NCBI GenBank assembly: GCA_903772945.1
Contig: CAICTM010001030.1
Location: 1-39,483 of the forward strand
Direction: 5' to 3'
Length of the DNA: 39,483 bases
Origin: Seminavis robusta
Lineage: Eukaryota > Bacillariophyta > Bacillariophyceae > Naviculales > Naviculaceae
Within the stretch, counting starts at the first letter, position 1. Every line of letters begins with the position of its first letter. The notes beneath the pieces were generated by a model, which worked only from the letters and a program-made list of their open reading frames with translations, was not told the DNA's origin and did not search any database. A program made the translations under genes and the position numbers. Below are positions 29,460 to 39,483 of the stretch, piece after piece.

Positions 29460-29890
29460 AACCAGCGACTTACCCTTGCTTTTCAAATTGCACCAACTTG
29501 GCCGTCATGGGCCAAGAAATGACTGCCATCCCATCGTCCATAGGATTCAATGAGGGATGGCTTTCGCTTCTGCACCGGAGACGACCGGCTTGAGTGAGGC
29601 TTGGATAACAGAGGTGCAACGATTCGATTCGAATAATTAAAACAACTCACCTGTTGATGGCCGAGATCTGACTGCCTTCCCGCGGTCCATAGAAATCAAA
29701 TGAGGGATGGCTTTCGAATCTGCACCTTCAACAAACGCTCTTGATAATAGGCTCACCTCGAATCGAATCGATCAATCGGCCGATTGGATAAAGCACTCAC
29801 CATTGTTGTAGGCCAAGCCTGGATTTACCTCATGTTTACCATACGAATTCAATGAGGGAGAGAAGTCAGTGCTGCGCCTTCAATGATCTA
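29460..29890 (-). pseudogene. Tandem exon-intron units of an unrecognised minus-strand gene
   Basis: Three units about 150 bp apart share TGAGGGATGG on the plus strand (29551, 29701, 29853). On the minus strand each resembles an exon preceded by an acceptor G(T/C)GCAG. The first two end at gtgagt donors, and the third ends at a GGTAAGT that could act as one. They read DFSPSLNSYGKHEVNPGLAY, ESHPSFDFYGPREGSQISAI and ESHPSLNPMDDGMAVISWPM. The middle exon is 69 nt and joins the last in phase 2 (NR-SESHPS). The first exon is 71 nt and does not join in frame. The family is unknown; it is probably a degenerating repeat protein gene. Confidence 0.4.
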
Positions 29891-30231
29891 CTTTCGCTCC
29901 GTGCGATCAGTTTATCCTTAACCTTAGCAAGTTCTTTTATTCCACGAATTGATCTAAATCTTTCGAAAGAGAACCTGATACTTAAGGATACACATGACCG
30001 TTGATTCTGCAACTGAAGTGCGGGTACACTAATTTACACAGTAAACGCGAGCCAATCGATTTCAGAGCGCAACTGAGGGGGAAACCAAAAGGAGCGTGGT
30101 CTGGGAGACCAAATTAAAGGGGTTGAGGGCTCTGGCAGCAAGACTGCCAAGGTGAATGTGTAACTACCGGCAGCAGGTACCGGTATCCTACGAGGCAATA
30201 TTAGCCTATACAGTAGTATCGCTCAGTTGTC

Positions 30232-30990
30232 TCACGCTGCTGATGCTGCCATGGATCTGGCACGGATAAGCATGTGAACATTCAAGAGCATCTCGTCAAT
30301 AAGTTGCACAACATTGTTGTTGTCTTTACAAGCATCAGTAGTGACCACAGCAAAAAGTTTCAACTGCTGTTGCAGCTGACAGGCCAATTGAGCAGCCATT
30401 GCCTTGTTTCCAAGATAATGGTATTGTATCTGGGCTTGGTTGTTGCGGCACGCCAAACTAACAAACAGACAAGACGTTGGATCAATAATAACCGCAGAGG
30501 ATGATATGATCTCTCCACTGCAAACTTGATAGAATCGAAAGGCTTTCTCAACACACGCCATCTGTTGGTGCTTGGCGCCATGAAGGTGATAGGTTAGAGC
30601 AATATTGAAGAGGATGGCCATGGCTGCCAGGTGCTGAGTTCCTGGCACAGAGGAGATGTCATTGCCAATGATCTGCAAAGAAAATGCTTTGCTGTGGACA
30701 AAGAGTCCTCCAGATTCATCCGCTTGTTCATTGAGCAGTCCTGGGATGGATGCGGAAAGGCAAATGGGAGACTGCATCCAATCTTCATTGCTGACAGCAT
30801 CTTCTTGTGCCTTACTAATCTCTTGCTGGAGGATGGTCAGTGCCTTGGTAAAGTAGGACAGAGCAATGCGAGTATCGTGTACCATCAGTTGACAGATACC
30901 TTGGTCATTGAGGCCTGCCACTTGCTGAAGAATCTCAGATGAACTGGAAGACAAGGGATAGTTGATTCGATTATTGTTAGCACTCGTCAT
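30232..30990 (-). CDS. TPR-like helical protein, function unknown
   Basis: The frame is open from 31098, but ATG 30990 (MTSANNNRINYPLSSS) is the more likely start, since the upstream part (FFFCVALLPTRTSDIFLF) looks untranslated. The protein is about 252 aa. Residues about 20-60 read LNDQGICQLMVHDTRIALSY then FTKALTILQQEI, a TPR-like helix pair ('N-qGi-lm--d---A---f--AL'). Later AILFNIALTYHLHG, CVEKAFRFYQVC and LACRNNQAQIQYHYLG continue the helical repeats. Such short TPR-like proteins are numerous in diatoms. There is no signal peptide or membrane segment. Binding partner unknown. It stops at 30232. Confidence 0.7.
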   Translation of the reverse strand: MTSANNNRINYPLSSSSSEILQQVAGLNDQGICQLMVHDTRIALSYFTKALTILQQEISKAQEDAVSNEDWMQSPICLSASIPGLLNEQADESGGLFVHSKAFSLQIIGNDISSVPGTQHLAAMAILFNIALTYHLHGAKHQQMACVEKAFRFYQVCSGEIISSSAVIIDPTSCLFVSLACRNNQAQIQYHYLGNKAMAAQLACQLQQQLKLFAVVTTDACKDNNNVVQLIDEMLLNVHMLIRARSMAASAA

Positions 30991-31098
30991 AGATCTGGTT
31001 TGGTTGGAAAGATAGTTGGATTGTGAGAACAAAAATATATCTGAGGTCCGTGTTGGCAACAGCGCAACACAAAAGAAAAACTTCCGTGTGCAGATCAC

Positions 31099-31604
31099 AA
31101 AGCAGAGGGAGAACAGTGCAAGAACAGAGCCAGTGTCAGACTGGAATAGCTACTGGAATTGAGGTTACAGTTGTAGATGCGGTAAACATTATTTTTGAAA
31201 TAAATATGTTTTACCTCAGCTACCCTTTGGTTTGTTTCCCAACAAAAAAAATGCTTCCGTAAATAATTGCTTCCGTAAACCTTTGTTCCCCATGATTGAA
31301 GTGCGCGACGCAGATGAAGGGTGTACTAGACTAGTACACGGCATACGGTACGGTATGATATTATGTCATCGCTTGTGCCTGTACCGTACGTGTACCAGGT
31401 ACGTGTACCGTACCTGGTACCGGTAGTGGCTTCCGCGTTTGCTTGTCATCTCGTCACACAGCTCCTCCAGTGATGACGTGTCATTCTGCCAAAACGGACC
31501 TCGCACCGTACCAAGCAACGTACGGTGCATAGCCGGTACCACGTAGCATGACATGAGAAGCACCATCCGGCAACGAAGAGAACGCAGTCAAAGAGCGCAA
31601 AAGG
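31099..31604. other. Intergenic, no gene seen
   Basis: Between about 31330 and 31430 there are palindromic GTACCGGTAC-type words. No supported gene was found. Confidence 0.5.
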
Positions 31605-31740
31605 GTGCCTGCAGTCCAAAGTATCGGTAAGGCAACCAAGCAACCAAGCCATCTGCTCTCTCGTACTCTAGTGTGCCTGCAGTCCATAGTATCGGTAAGG
31701 CAACCAAGCAACCAAGCCATCTGCTCTCTCGTACTCTAGT
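31605..31740 (+). repeat. Perfect-looking 68-bp tandem duplication
   Basis: GTGCCTGCAGTCCA-AGTATC through CTCTCGTACTCTA occurs twice head to tail (31605-31672 and 31673-31740), with one visible difference (A/T at the AGTATC start). It is recent and non-coding. Confidence 0.85.
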
Positions 31741-31851
31741 CTAGCTAGTCTAGTACCGGTAGCTATCCTCGCAAAATTTGATGCACATGATTACCTAGCT
31801 AGCTGCGGTGCCGGAATATTAGAAAGCCATTCCATTGAAGCTTCCTGAAGT

Positions 31852-33978
31852 TCATTCCGCTTTTGAATCATCCTGCATTGCTTGATGCCTTTTGATTCTG
31901 GCCTTGACCTTCTCCATGTTGCAAAGCACTCCTTTTGTGTACGGGTGGTTTCTACTCCCAGTATGAAAGGCATTTCTGAAACTCTGCCAAAGGATTGTCA
32001 TACTCTCCTTTGCCTGCTAGAGCACCAGCAATGTTGTTGCAGCATGTGTTATTGTTTCAGGGTGAAGGTTGCCAAAGACAGCCTTTCTGACAATCAAACA
32101 CCTCTGATAATACAGGAGCGCTTCATCCAGGTTTCCTTGCTTGTGGTACGCAGACCCAATGTTGAAGTAAGCAGTTGCCGTGTGCGGATGTGCTAAACCA
32201 AACACAGTTTCGTGATTTGCAATGCACTTTCGATGATATTCCAAGGCACGACCATAGTTTCCTGTCTTTTGCAGCACAAGGCCAATGTTGTTCAAGGAAC
32301 TTGCTGTATCACTACGATGCTTGCCCAGTTTGGACTCTCGAATGGCAAGAGACACTTCAAGTTTTTCCAACGCAGCCTCATAGTCCCCTTTCTTCTGCAT
32401 GACCATGCCAATGTTAGTAGCACTTCCGGATGGTCTTTACCTAGAAGCGATTCCAGTATGTCAACTGCTTTGTTGTATGACTCCAGGGCGCCGTCCAAAT
32501 CGCCCTTTGCCCTGAGCACAGCTCCAATGTTGTTGCACGAAGCAGCAGATTCAAGATGTTTTCGGCCCAGGGCAGACAGCCGTATCGAGAGGCATTTCTG
32601 GTATGACAAAAGTGAACCTGCAAGATCACCCTTGAGCCTTCTGCACCATTCCAATATTGTTGTGCGTGTTGGCGGTTGAAGGATGGTCGTGGCCCAGGAC
32701 GGCTTCCTGGACCCTCAAGCATTTGAAATGATGATTCAGAGAACCAACGTAGTCTCCCATAAGCATCAGCATGTTTCCTATTGTGCTTTAGGTACTGGCA
32801 GTATCAGGATGGTCCTCTCCAAGGATGGTCTCCTTTGTTGCAAGACATTCCTTGTGTTTCTCCAGAGCCGCTGCATAGTCTAGTCTCCCTTGGCCTCTAG
32901 GACACAGTCGATATTGAAATGTGCAGCTGCAGTGTCTGGGTGGTTAAAACCAAGCTCCTTTTCCCTGATGGCAAGAACCTTGTTGCATTGTTCCAGTGCG
33001 CCATCGTAATCACCCTTGGCTTTGAGAACGCCCCCAATGTTGCTGCATGATGAAGCTGTGTGAGCATGGCTGGTCCCAAGGCAAGATTCCTGGGTAGCCA
33101 AGCATTTCTTGAATTCGACTAGCGAACCATCAAAGTAGCCTCGACAGAAAAGCCCAATTCCAATGGCGCCAAAAGACTCGGCAGTGTCTGGATGTTCTTC
33201 TCCCAATTGAGACAGTTTGATTGCAAGACCAAAAGTTGTGTTCATCCAGTGCAGCTTCATAGTCCTCACCTTTGCTGCAGAATGCTTCACCAAGTCGAAA
33301 ATGAGTGCGGGCCGTCTGAAGGTGTTTATCTCCCAAAGCAGATTGGCATACATCCAGAGCCTTCCGGTGGATCTCGATAGCTGCGTTGATCTCTCAGTTC
33401 TTGCAGAGAATTGCTCCAATCTTGTTGCAGAAATCCGCATACACTTCATCGTTTGTATATGCATGCTCCTCTACAAGTCTCCTGATTGTGTGCTGGATCC
33501 AGCCACGCAACAGCTCATTGACACGGCTATTGAGAACTTAAAAGCCCACCGTTGTCTCCACCATTGCCAAGATTGTATGTCGTCTTCGACGGATGCTTTC
33601 GCATCTTGTACCCTTGTCTTTACAAGTGCATTGTATAGTACATCAATTCCTTCTGGGCTGGTGATGATTGTTGGTTCTTCTGGAGACCACGGTAGTGGAA
33701 GCTCTTTCAAATTGTTCCTTGGTTCAAAGCTGGCAACATCTTGCTTGAGTAGGCTCTTTTCTTCGGGTGGCATCAAAATGTGAATGCTGCAATCCTCCGT
33801 GGTCTCGCTCGGCTGTAAATAGTTCGTAAATACACCAGACTCTCGTCAGATACACGGGTGCCTTCCATGGTGCCATCATGGCTAACAGGTGTCCAATCTT
33901 CTTGACTCTAACCCCGAACAGAGACAAGAAATCAACGTTTTGTGGTTGCTGTGTTGTTGTGGGAGTTGGAGCCACCAT
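31852..33978 (-). pseudogene. Kinesin-light-chain-like TPR gene, broken in several places
   Basis: ATG 33978 reads FGVRVKKIGHLLAMMAPWKA and PVYLTRVWCIYELFTA. After a one-base shift near 33810 come ILMPPEEKSLLKQD and LVKTRVQDAKASVEDD. This N-terminal arrangement precedes the TPRs in a protist family annotated as kinesin-light-chain-like. A further frame gives VNELLRGWIQHTIRRLVEEH, interrupted by TGA near 33395. TPRs of about 42 residues follow (YDGALEQCNKVLAIREKELG, LDGALESYNKAVDILESLLG, YEAALEKLEVSLAIRESKLG, NLDEALLYYQRCLIVRKAVF), with more shifts and stops (for example TAG near 32880). The end is KRHQAMQDDSKAE at 31852. At least five breaks make sequencing error unlikely as the sole cause. 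Intact relatives act as protein-interaction scaffolds. Confidence 0.82.
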
Positions 33979-35230
33979 TCCCGATTTCTGTTCTTGTGTT
34001 ACAACTCGATGTTGATTGATTGATACAGAGGCAACAAATCCAGATGTAGGTTCATTTGGGATCGAGTCCTCTGGAAAGGCAGAAATCCATCAGAGTGTTC
34101 ACAATGTCACCAATCGTGTAGCTGCACACAAGCAAGCAAAGACAAACCCGTCAGTGATACAAGCAAGCAAGCAAGCAGATCAAAGATGGCATCCCTTCAA
34201 CATTTCCGCACCTCCAAGAATAGGATAGCATATAAGTTGCCTGGCCAATGTGATCCTCGCCAGCACTAGCTACTTAGACTGTGAACATACGCCGCCCCTA
34301 GCTTTCCATCTAGTGGACAGACGGTACTAGTAGTAGCACTGGCCGTGGCTCTTGTAAGTTTTCGATTTCGTAGAGTTTTGAATTCTCGGAGAGAGACCCA
34401 TGACCCCTGACTTGTTGGGCCAAAAGTACCCCTTGAAGGTGGTAGACGCTGATTCCTAACGTACGTACCGTATCCAAGCATGATGATTCTTGCGAGATAT
34501 CTAACGACGATCATCCTCTGTAAAATTCTTGCAGTGGTCATTGGAACGGTGTTCCAACAACAACGATGGCATGGTTCGAACCTTCTCTCACTTCTGCACC
34601 GCTTCTCTGGCTAGCTAGCTAGGAAAAGTTGTGTTGCGAACGATAGAATGATTCAGTGGCAAGTCTAGGTTCTGATTCGATTTGATAGAGTTTGCAATGG
34701 AGGGGGGATGGAGGTACTCGTACTCGTGCATGTACGGCAGGTGGATGGTAGCGTTCCAAGGCTCGGTACCGTATCTTATGCAGCACCCTGTCTTTCACCC
34801 TTCCTACCATACATACATGTAGAAGATAGCTCTGATTGCTTCTCTCCGACGCGGTGTCATCGCAAACCCTTGGCTACAGTAGCTAGTCTAGATCTACCGT
34901 ATGGGTGTGTGCGACCTGCGACCTGCGACCTGTATCGTTTCAAAGCAAAATGTGAGCCGCCGTTGTGCCCAGTTTTGGCCAAAATTATTATTAAATCTTT
35001 TTGTGCCCAAGCGACTTCAACTGTCACAACCTCACACTTCACACTCACCGTCACGCCTCATTTTTGTCGTCGTGCCTCATCGTACGGGTATCGTCTTAGT
35101 AGAAACTGGAAGGTTGCGTGTGCATGAATGGCTTATCAATACGGCAGTGACTGCGGCCAAGGCATCGTTGAGGCATAGTATTTATTATATCCAAACAAGC
35201 CTTGATTATTGTGCCGAGTCGAGTCCAACA
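33979..35230. other. Intergenic, no gene seen
   Basis: CAAGCAAGCAAG near 34160 and GGCTAGCTAGCTAGG near 34610 are simple repeats. The frames present (up to 139 codons) have no coding character. Confidence 0.5.
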
Positions 35231-35245
35231 ATGCCTGCACAGTAA
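35231..35245 (+). promoter_or_regulatory. Upstream mini-ORF overlapping a start codon
   Basis: ATG 35231 opens MPAQ and stops at TAA 35243-35245. The last A of the stop is the first base of the main ATG (TAATG). This could limit translation of the downstream gene or allow re-initiation, if the mRNA starts upstream of it. Confidence 0.4.
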
Positions 35246-35907
35246 TGAAAGTAGTTGGACTGGCCTTTATTTTGGTAGCTTTGCATTATTTCTGTGTCTC
35301 TGCTGTTGGTACCGGTGTGATCCTTCCCTCTGGCAATGAGCTCCGGAAAAGTGCAACCGATGTCATGCTCGTGTCTGTGGTTTCGGTAGATGCCAAGCTG
35401 CAATCCAAGACAAGCGATCCCTGCGTCACGGATTTTGAAGTCACCGGAAGGGTCATTTCGGTCAATGCTACTTCGGTTAATGTGGAGGAAGGTGATTTGA
35501 TATCGTTTGATTCCTACAATGTGGACAAAGAAGCTCCAGGATGCCTGGGGTATGCGGTTGGCCCGTTGCCTCCTCTCCAACTGGAGCCAGGATGGTGTGG
35601 CAAGGTCTATCTCAAAAAGTCGAATGATGATAATCAAGATGGAGCGTTGTCCATTGCAGCACATGGACATAGTTTTGTCGCTGCCGCCGATCCGGATGAC
35701 TGCAAAAAGGCACTGGAGTATGGACATGTCAAGGCACTCGATGTTAGCGACATGGATGGTGCTACTGGGGTGGGCTTGATTGATGTGGCTGCGTATTATG
35801 AGGGTGACAAAGAGGATAGAGAAAGCGACAAGAACTCTGTTGGCTCCACAATTCACAGCATACTACCGGCCATATCCGGAACAGCCGTGTTTTTGTTGCT
35901 TCTCTGA
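35245..35907 (+). CDS. Secreted, probably GPI-anchored protein of unknown function
   Basis: ATG 35245 opens 220 codons. An N-terminal signal peptide is clear (MKVVGLAFILVALHYFCVSA), with cleavage probable around residue 20-24. The mature part has four cysteines (SDPCV, PGCLG, GWCGK, DDCKK), consistent with two disulfides, and an NAT glycosylation site. Its beta-rich pattern (DFEVTGRVISVNATSVNVEE) suggests a small extracellular beta-sandwich or OB-like domain; this is inference. The end, SVGSTIHSILPAISGTAVFL then LLL, is a hydrophobic tail with no basic residue after it, typical of a GPI-attachment signal. No family is recognised. The likely location is the cell surface or a secretory compartment. 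Confidence 0.72.
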   Translation: MKVVGLAFILVALHYFCVSAVGTGVILPSGNELRKSATDVMLVSVVSVDAKLQSKTSDPCVTDFEVTGRVISVNATSVNVEEGDLISFDSYNVDKEAPGCLGYAVGPLPPLQLEPGWCGKVYLKKSNDDNQDGALSIAAHGHSFVAAADPDDCKKALEYGHVKALDVSDMDGATGVGLIDVAAYYEGDKEDRESDKNSVGSTIHSILPAISGTAVFLLLL

Positions 35908-37189
35908 TTGGAGTCACTTTTTAGAATGAAGAGATGGCGGTTCATTTTATTGCGGATTTTCGACTGGGGTCCTGGTGCCAGCACTTGGTAACCTACCCGC
36001 TCTTAACCCAACTTGGCTGAGATTCTTGCAACAAGAACCCGTAACTGGAGCAGTACATAACAACTCACCTTTATTTGTAGAAAATGCTGCCTGGATTGTC
36101 TAAATGTATTAGCAAAATACTGTATAATGCAGAGAGAATCATTTGGGGGGATTTGGTTTCTTGGCCTCGGTTTGACCTAGTAGAGCGGGTGAAGCAGCCA
36201 CAGGATACCGCAAAGGTAGTTGTATTAACACGATACTACTTGAGTGGACGCCCAAGCCGGTGCCCAGAAGCTCAAGCCGATGCCATCTTCAGGGCACTTG
36301 GGTACTCACTGAATCGCAACCCCTGCGTGCAGTACCGCGCTATTAGTCAAACAATTTGAGGCATCTCGCCACAGCTGGTGGTGAGCTCATACCGGAAGAG
36401 ATGCAAAACCTGCAGATCTGCCCACATCTTTGACAATTGTGTTCTCAAATCTTGCTAAAACATACGATACTGTACATGGTAGCTAAAAGAAAGATACATG
36501 TACTTGGCTTTCCTACTATAGTTTCTGGGGCAGCAAGCAGGCAGCAGGTTACTCTAGTATTCTTTACATACGTCACACTTTTGAAAAACTTATCAGAGAT
36601 TAGAGTCTACGCCATCGATCCAAAAGGATGTAAGAAATTCCATGCTTATTATACGATGCATCAGGCTATAAACTTTGCTTCTGGCAGCAGCTGATACTCC
36701 AGTAACGTTTTTTCGCTCTAGCTAGCTAGCTAGCTAGAGTACTGTATACCCTTCGACAACTAACTTTCTGTCTGATGGACAGCCAACAACTGGTGCGGTG
36801 TGGTAGATCCAGGCGTCCCTCTGGCTCGACCCTACCGGTACTCTAGCTAGTTACTATAGTCTAGTTTCAGTTTGGCAAGTGGCTCAGACAGCTTCCGGCT
36901 GGTACATGTACGGTACCGGTACTCATGATGCATACAAGCATCTTTAGTGGCACAATGCAAGGAACACAAGGAACTGGTCGTTGTGTCCAAGAATGACAGC
37001 AAAGGAATTCCGGTAAATACGGTATTATGTTTGTTATAAATAAATATTCGTAGTAAAGCAGAACTATCACCATGTTTACCACGTCTACCATTCTGTGTTG
37101 CAGAGACGCTAACCAGTCAAGGAGCGAAGTGTGGTCATTGAAACAAAAGATTTACCAAGACGTACATGACATTGTCATTGTATGTATGA
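35908..37189. other. Intergenic, no gene seen
   Basis: Frames at 36084-36359 and 36437-36694 start with ATG but have no coding look. A CTAGCTAGCTAGCTAGAG run lies near 36719, and a GTACATGTACGGTACCGGTA cluster near 36902. Confidence 0.5.
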
Positions 37190-37354
37190 CATAGTCGTGC
37201 ATGCAATTTCCAGTCGCTCAGTCCCAGCGTCCCAGCGCAAGGCTGTGACCATGTGACCATCAAACAAGAAACAAAAACTGCTCACAATTCTGAACGAAAA
37301 GCACACAACGAAAGAAGCACCGAAATTACAAGAAGACTCGACAAACTCGAAACC

Positions 37355-37927
37355 ATGATCCGCCCAATGAGCCAAATCACCAACATCTTTAGCGGTGTCG
37401 CCGAAGATGTCCGTGCCACGGCTTCTACAGCAGCCGCAAAGCTGGAATCTACAAAAGCAGCCGCCAAGCTGGAATACGGTGGCCTCTCGGCAGCCGCAAA
37501 GCTGGAGTACAAGGGCTTCTCAGTAAACACCCGCTTGGGTCTCGTCAAACTGGAAGATACCTTTTCGGCACTCGGCGACAAGTTCTACTCGGCCAAGGCC
37601 CAGAAAGAAAGAGAGATTGAAGAAAAAGATAGGGAAGCAAGGGAGCTTGACAGGATGCAAAAAGATAAGGCAGCAGAGGAGGAAGGAAGACGACAGTGCC
37701 TGGAAATCATCCGAAATCACCTGATTGACTATCTAGAACACAACACAGAGGCAACATTCGAAGAATGGCTGGCGGATCTGCATCCAGAGAATGCCAAAAC
37801 TGGGGAACTGGATTCTCGTTTTCTTATCCCAGGAAATCCTTGGGCGGCCATTTTTGAAGAGGAGGTCGCCCACAGGCCAAAACCAACATGCCCACCAAGA
37901 AAGCTTCATCGAGTGATTAGCGTTTGA
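37355..37927 (+). CDS. Coiled-coil hypothetical protein with AAKLE repeats
   Basis: The frame is open without ATG from 37190, so an upstream exon is possible. The first in-frame ATG is 37355 (gaaaccATGA), giving 190 aa. The N-terminal half has a repeated motif: STAAAKLESTKAAAKLEY, GGLSAAAKLEYKGF. A charged coiled coil follows (AKAQKEREIEEKDREARELD). The C-terminal domain contains CLEIIRNHLIDYLEHNTEAT, FEEWLADLHPENAK and RFLIPGNPWAAIF. A helical C-terminal domain starting with an 'FE-W---LHPEN' motif looks conserved, but I cannot name it. No membrane segment. The open frame upstream (RRLDKLETMIRPMSQ) also looks coding, so the true start may be earlier. Confidence 0.6.
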   Translation: MIRPMSQITNIFSGVAEDVRATASTAAAKLESTKAAAKLEYGGLSAAAKLEYKGFSVNTRLGLVKLEDTFSALGDKFYSAKAQKEREIEEKDREARELDRMQKDKAAEEEGRRQCLEIIRNHLIDYLEHNTEATFEEWLADLHPENAKTGELDSRFLIPGNPWAAIFEEEVAHRPKPTCPPRKLHRVISV

Positions 37928-38411
37928 GACAGTCCTTGCATCTAGTGTATACGGTCTGGATCTCTCACTCGCGGGGTTGGAGCATCATAAGGCCAACCTC
38001 TGGCCTGGGCTCAATCGTCCTGTGATGGACAACCCAACAATAGCAACTACAGCAACAACGACATCAGGGACCACGAGACCCCGAGATACGGGGCGACTTC
38101 CATGTACTGTTTCCTCGACACGGAGGAGATGCTGTCGATGGATTGCATAACTTATTTAAAACGCAGCGTATTAATTTCTGAATTCCGTTGTAAGCCCATA
38201 CTTCATACACAGTTGTTCTTGCTGGGCTTCATCCAGAGCACAGACGCAGCAACAACAACCTTCTGCCCACACGAGCGCCAGATACCTGGCTGATACCTGG
38301 CTGTCACCATGTATGCGTGATGCCAAGCAAGAATGCCCCAAGGTCCGCATGCATGTTGTTGGTAACGATGATCGATCAGGATGCCAATAAGCGAAGAAGA
38401 ACGAATAACAG
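37928..38411. other. Intergenic, no gene seen
   Basis: No supported frame or repeat was found. Confidence 0.5.
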
Positions 38412-38840
38412 GTGAATCTAGCCATTACGCCGACTGACCTAGTAACAGCAATATACAGGTATCCGCACCTCTTGACAAGCAAGACACCCTTTCTTTCTTC
38501 GCAGCTATCCTATCAGACAATAGCTAGAGGAGGCCTCCAGAACAACTTATCAAAGAAACATGCTTGCAGCGAGTCTCAAGTCCAGGACCCAGCGAATACC
38601 TGGACTTGCACATTGAACCCTCAGAAATCCTGGGTCTTTAAAACTGCTACAGGACAGTGCATTGCTCAACCCGTGGCGATCCGCGATACTTGGGCTTGCC
38701 CCTGGACCCAACAATCCTGGACTTTTAGTAGGACTCCTACCGGTCAGATGAAATGTACTCCGCCCGTTGACACACCTGTGCCACGGACACAGCCGCAGCA
38801 GATCCCAGTGTTGGTACGCGCAACGATGGATCCTCCTTGA
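38412..38840 (+). CDS. Possible Trp/Cys-rich ORF with two 30-residue repeats
   Basis: The frame is open from 38412 with no ATG near its start, so it would be an internal or terminal exon. Two units about 90 bp apart read NTWTCTLNPQKSWVFKTATG and DTWACPWTQQSWTFSRTPTG, each followed by Q----PV. The second half is Pro-rich (TPVPRTQPQQIPV) and stops at 38840. The minus strand is also open here (38550-39092), and a 90-bp duplication keeps all frames open, so strand and coding status are uncertain. Confidence 0.25.
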   Translation: MNLAITPTDLVTAIYRYPHLLTSKTPFLSSQLSYQTIARGGLQNNLSKKHACSESQVQDPANTWTCTLNPQKSWVFKTATGQCIAQPVAIRDTWACPWTQQSWTFSRTPTGQMKCTPPVDTPVPRTQPQQIPVLVRATMDPP

Positions 38841-39483
38841 CGGCTCCCCTTGCTCCAAATTTGGGTCCCTGCCCTCTCCCCCAGGACTCTGGCTCTGTTC
38901 ACTCTTTGTCCTCCCCTGCCTGCCACCCCCTTCTGCTCCTTTGCTCCCGACTGAAGACATGATCCCGCATACATGTAGCCCCTCTAACACACCGTAGCCA
39001 TTTCCTAGAAGACAATTTGAAGCTTTCGACTTCTTCGGTGAGGGAGCCATCACTGAGGATGTAGTATGAAGCAAAGAAATCAGAACAAACAAACAAACAT
39101 GTCACAACACCTATGTATACCGGCTAGTCGAGGCAACCATGGTGAGATCCTGGCTAGACAGAAGATGAAAGGAGGAGGGGGCTTAGAATCGGGAGGTTAT
39201 TTACGGAAGTCAGCGTGTCCTTCTATTCCCAGCCGGCTAGCTAGTATCATTGCTAATACGAGGCACTGTGCCATAGTTGGTGCGTTTGGTGGCCCTTAGA
39301 AACCTGATGCCGTGAATAGCTTTGGGAGCCAGCACCACCCCCTTGCTTCTCGTTGCATGCTGCAGCCTCCACCCCAAACCCCGAGCCATTTTATCCCAGG
39401 GGTTGTCACTGGAACCCTACTTGGACAGGCAGTAGTCAGCAGCAGCACCATCACAACACAGAGTACAACAAGAGCAGTCTACT
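38841..39483. other. No supported gene to window end
   Basis: The sequence has a pyrimidine-rich plus strand (38860-38960) and AACAAACAAACA at about 39090. A 77-codon frame at 39066 has no coding character. Confidence 0.45.

Noticed and set aside
36084..36694. Two ATG-initiated ORFs of 85-91 codons
   Set aside because: No domain, signal or compositional support; lengths are expected by chance in this spacing.
38550..39092. 180-codon minus-strand ORF
   Set aside because: Its composition is low-complexity Gly/Ser/Arg, opposite a frame that is equally open. No domain favours it.

Overview
This looks like eukaryotic nuclear DNA, most probably from a diatom (pennate stramenopile). The protein families point that way: membrane LRR proteins with the 'SPAS-ALDW' / 'C-W-GV-C' ectodomain preface, a kinesin-light-chain-like TPR protein, and ankyrin repeats built on an 'AHENGCPWD' core. 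Canonical GT-AG introns of about 56-102 nt and long AT-rich, repeat-filled intergenic stretches agree. Species is not claimed. No rRNA, tRNA or CRISPR array was seen.

Layout. 1-1142: remains of one or two decayed plus-strand coding regions. 1510-4545 (minus): LRR receptor-like membrane protein with a 102-nt intron. 4546-6217: non-coding, with ATTCATCA repeats and a long foldback. 6218-9730: a complete hAT-type DNA transposon whose boundaries can be read directly (imperfect 18-bp terminal inverted repeats and an exact 8-bp target duplication ATGTACAG), carrying a decayed minus-strand transposase. 9731-15040: repeats, a broken ankyrin gene and poorly resolved open frames. 15044-16660 (minus): second LRR membrane protein. 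16661-19495: a 126-bp tandem repeat with a hairpin, a small basic ORF, and a conserved-looking gene broken by what reads as one missing G. 20052-23954 (minus): an LRR pseudogene followed by a four-exon LRR membrane protein. 24216-24875: basic protein with an in-frame TGA. 25754-26329 (minus): NOP16, ribosome biogenesis. 26778-27956: M23-type metallopeptidase. 28318-29890: several repeat blocks, one of which looks like tandemly duplicated exon-intron units. 30232-30990 (minus): TPR-like protein. 31852-33978 (minus): kinesin-light-chain-like TPR pseudogene. 35245-35907: secreted, probably GPI-anchored protein. 37355-37927: coiled-coil protein. The remainder is largely non-coding.

The genes do not form a pathway. 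The window is a fast-evolving accessory region in which an LRR receptor-like family, TPR and ankyrin genes and transposon remains are being duplicated and lost around a few housekeeping genes such as NOP16. Many breaks are single-nucleotide frameshifts, so some 'pseudogenes' may be assembly errors. That alternative is stated where it applies.
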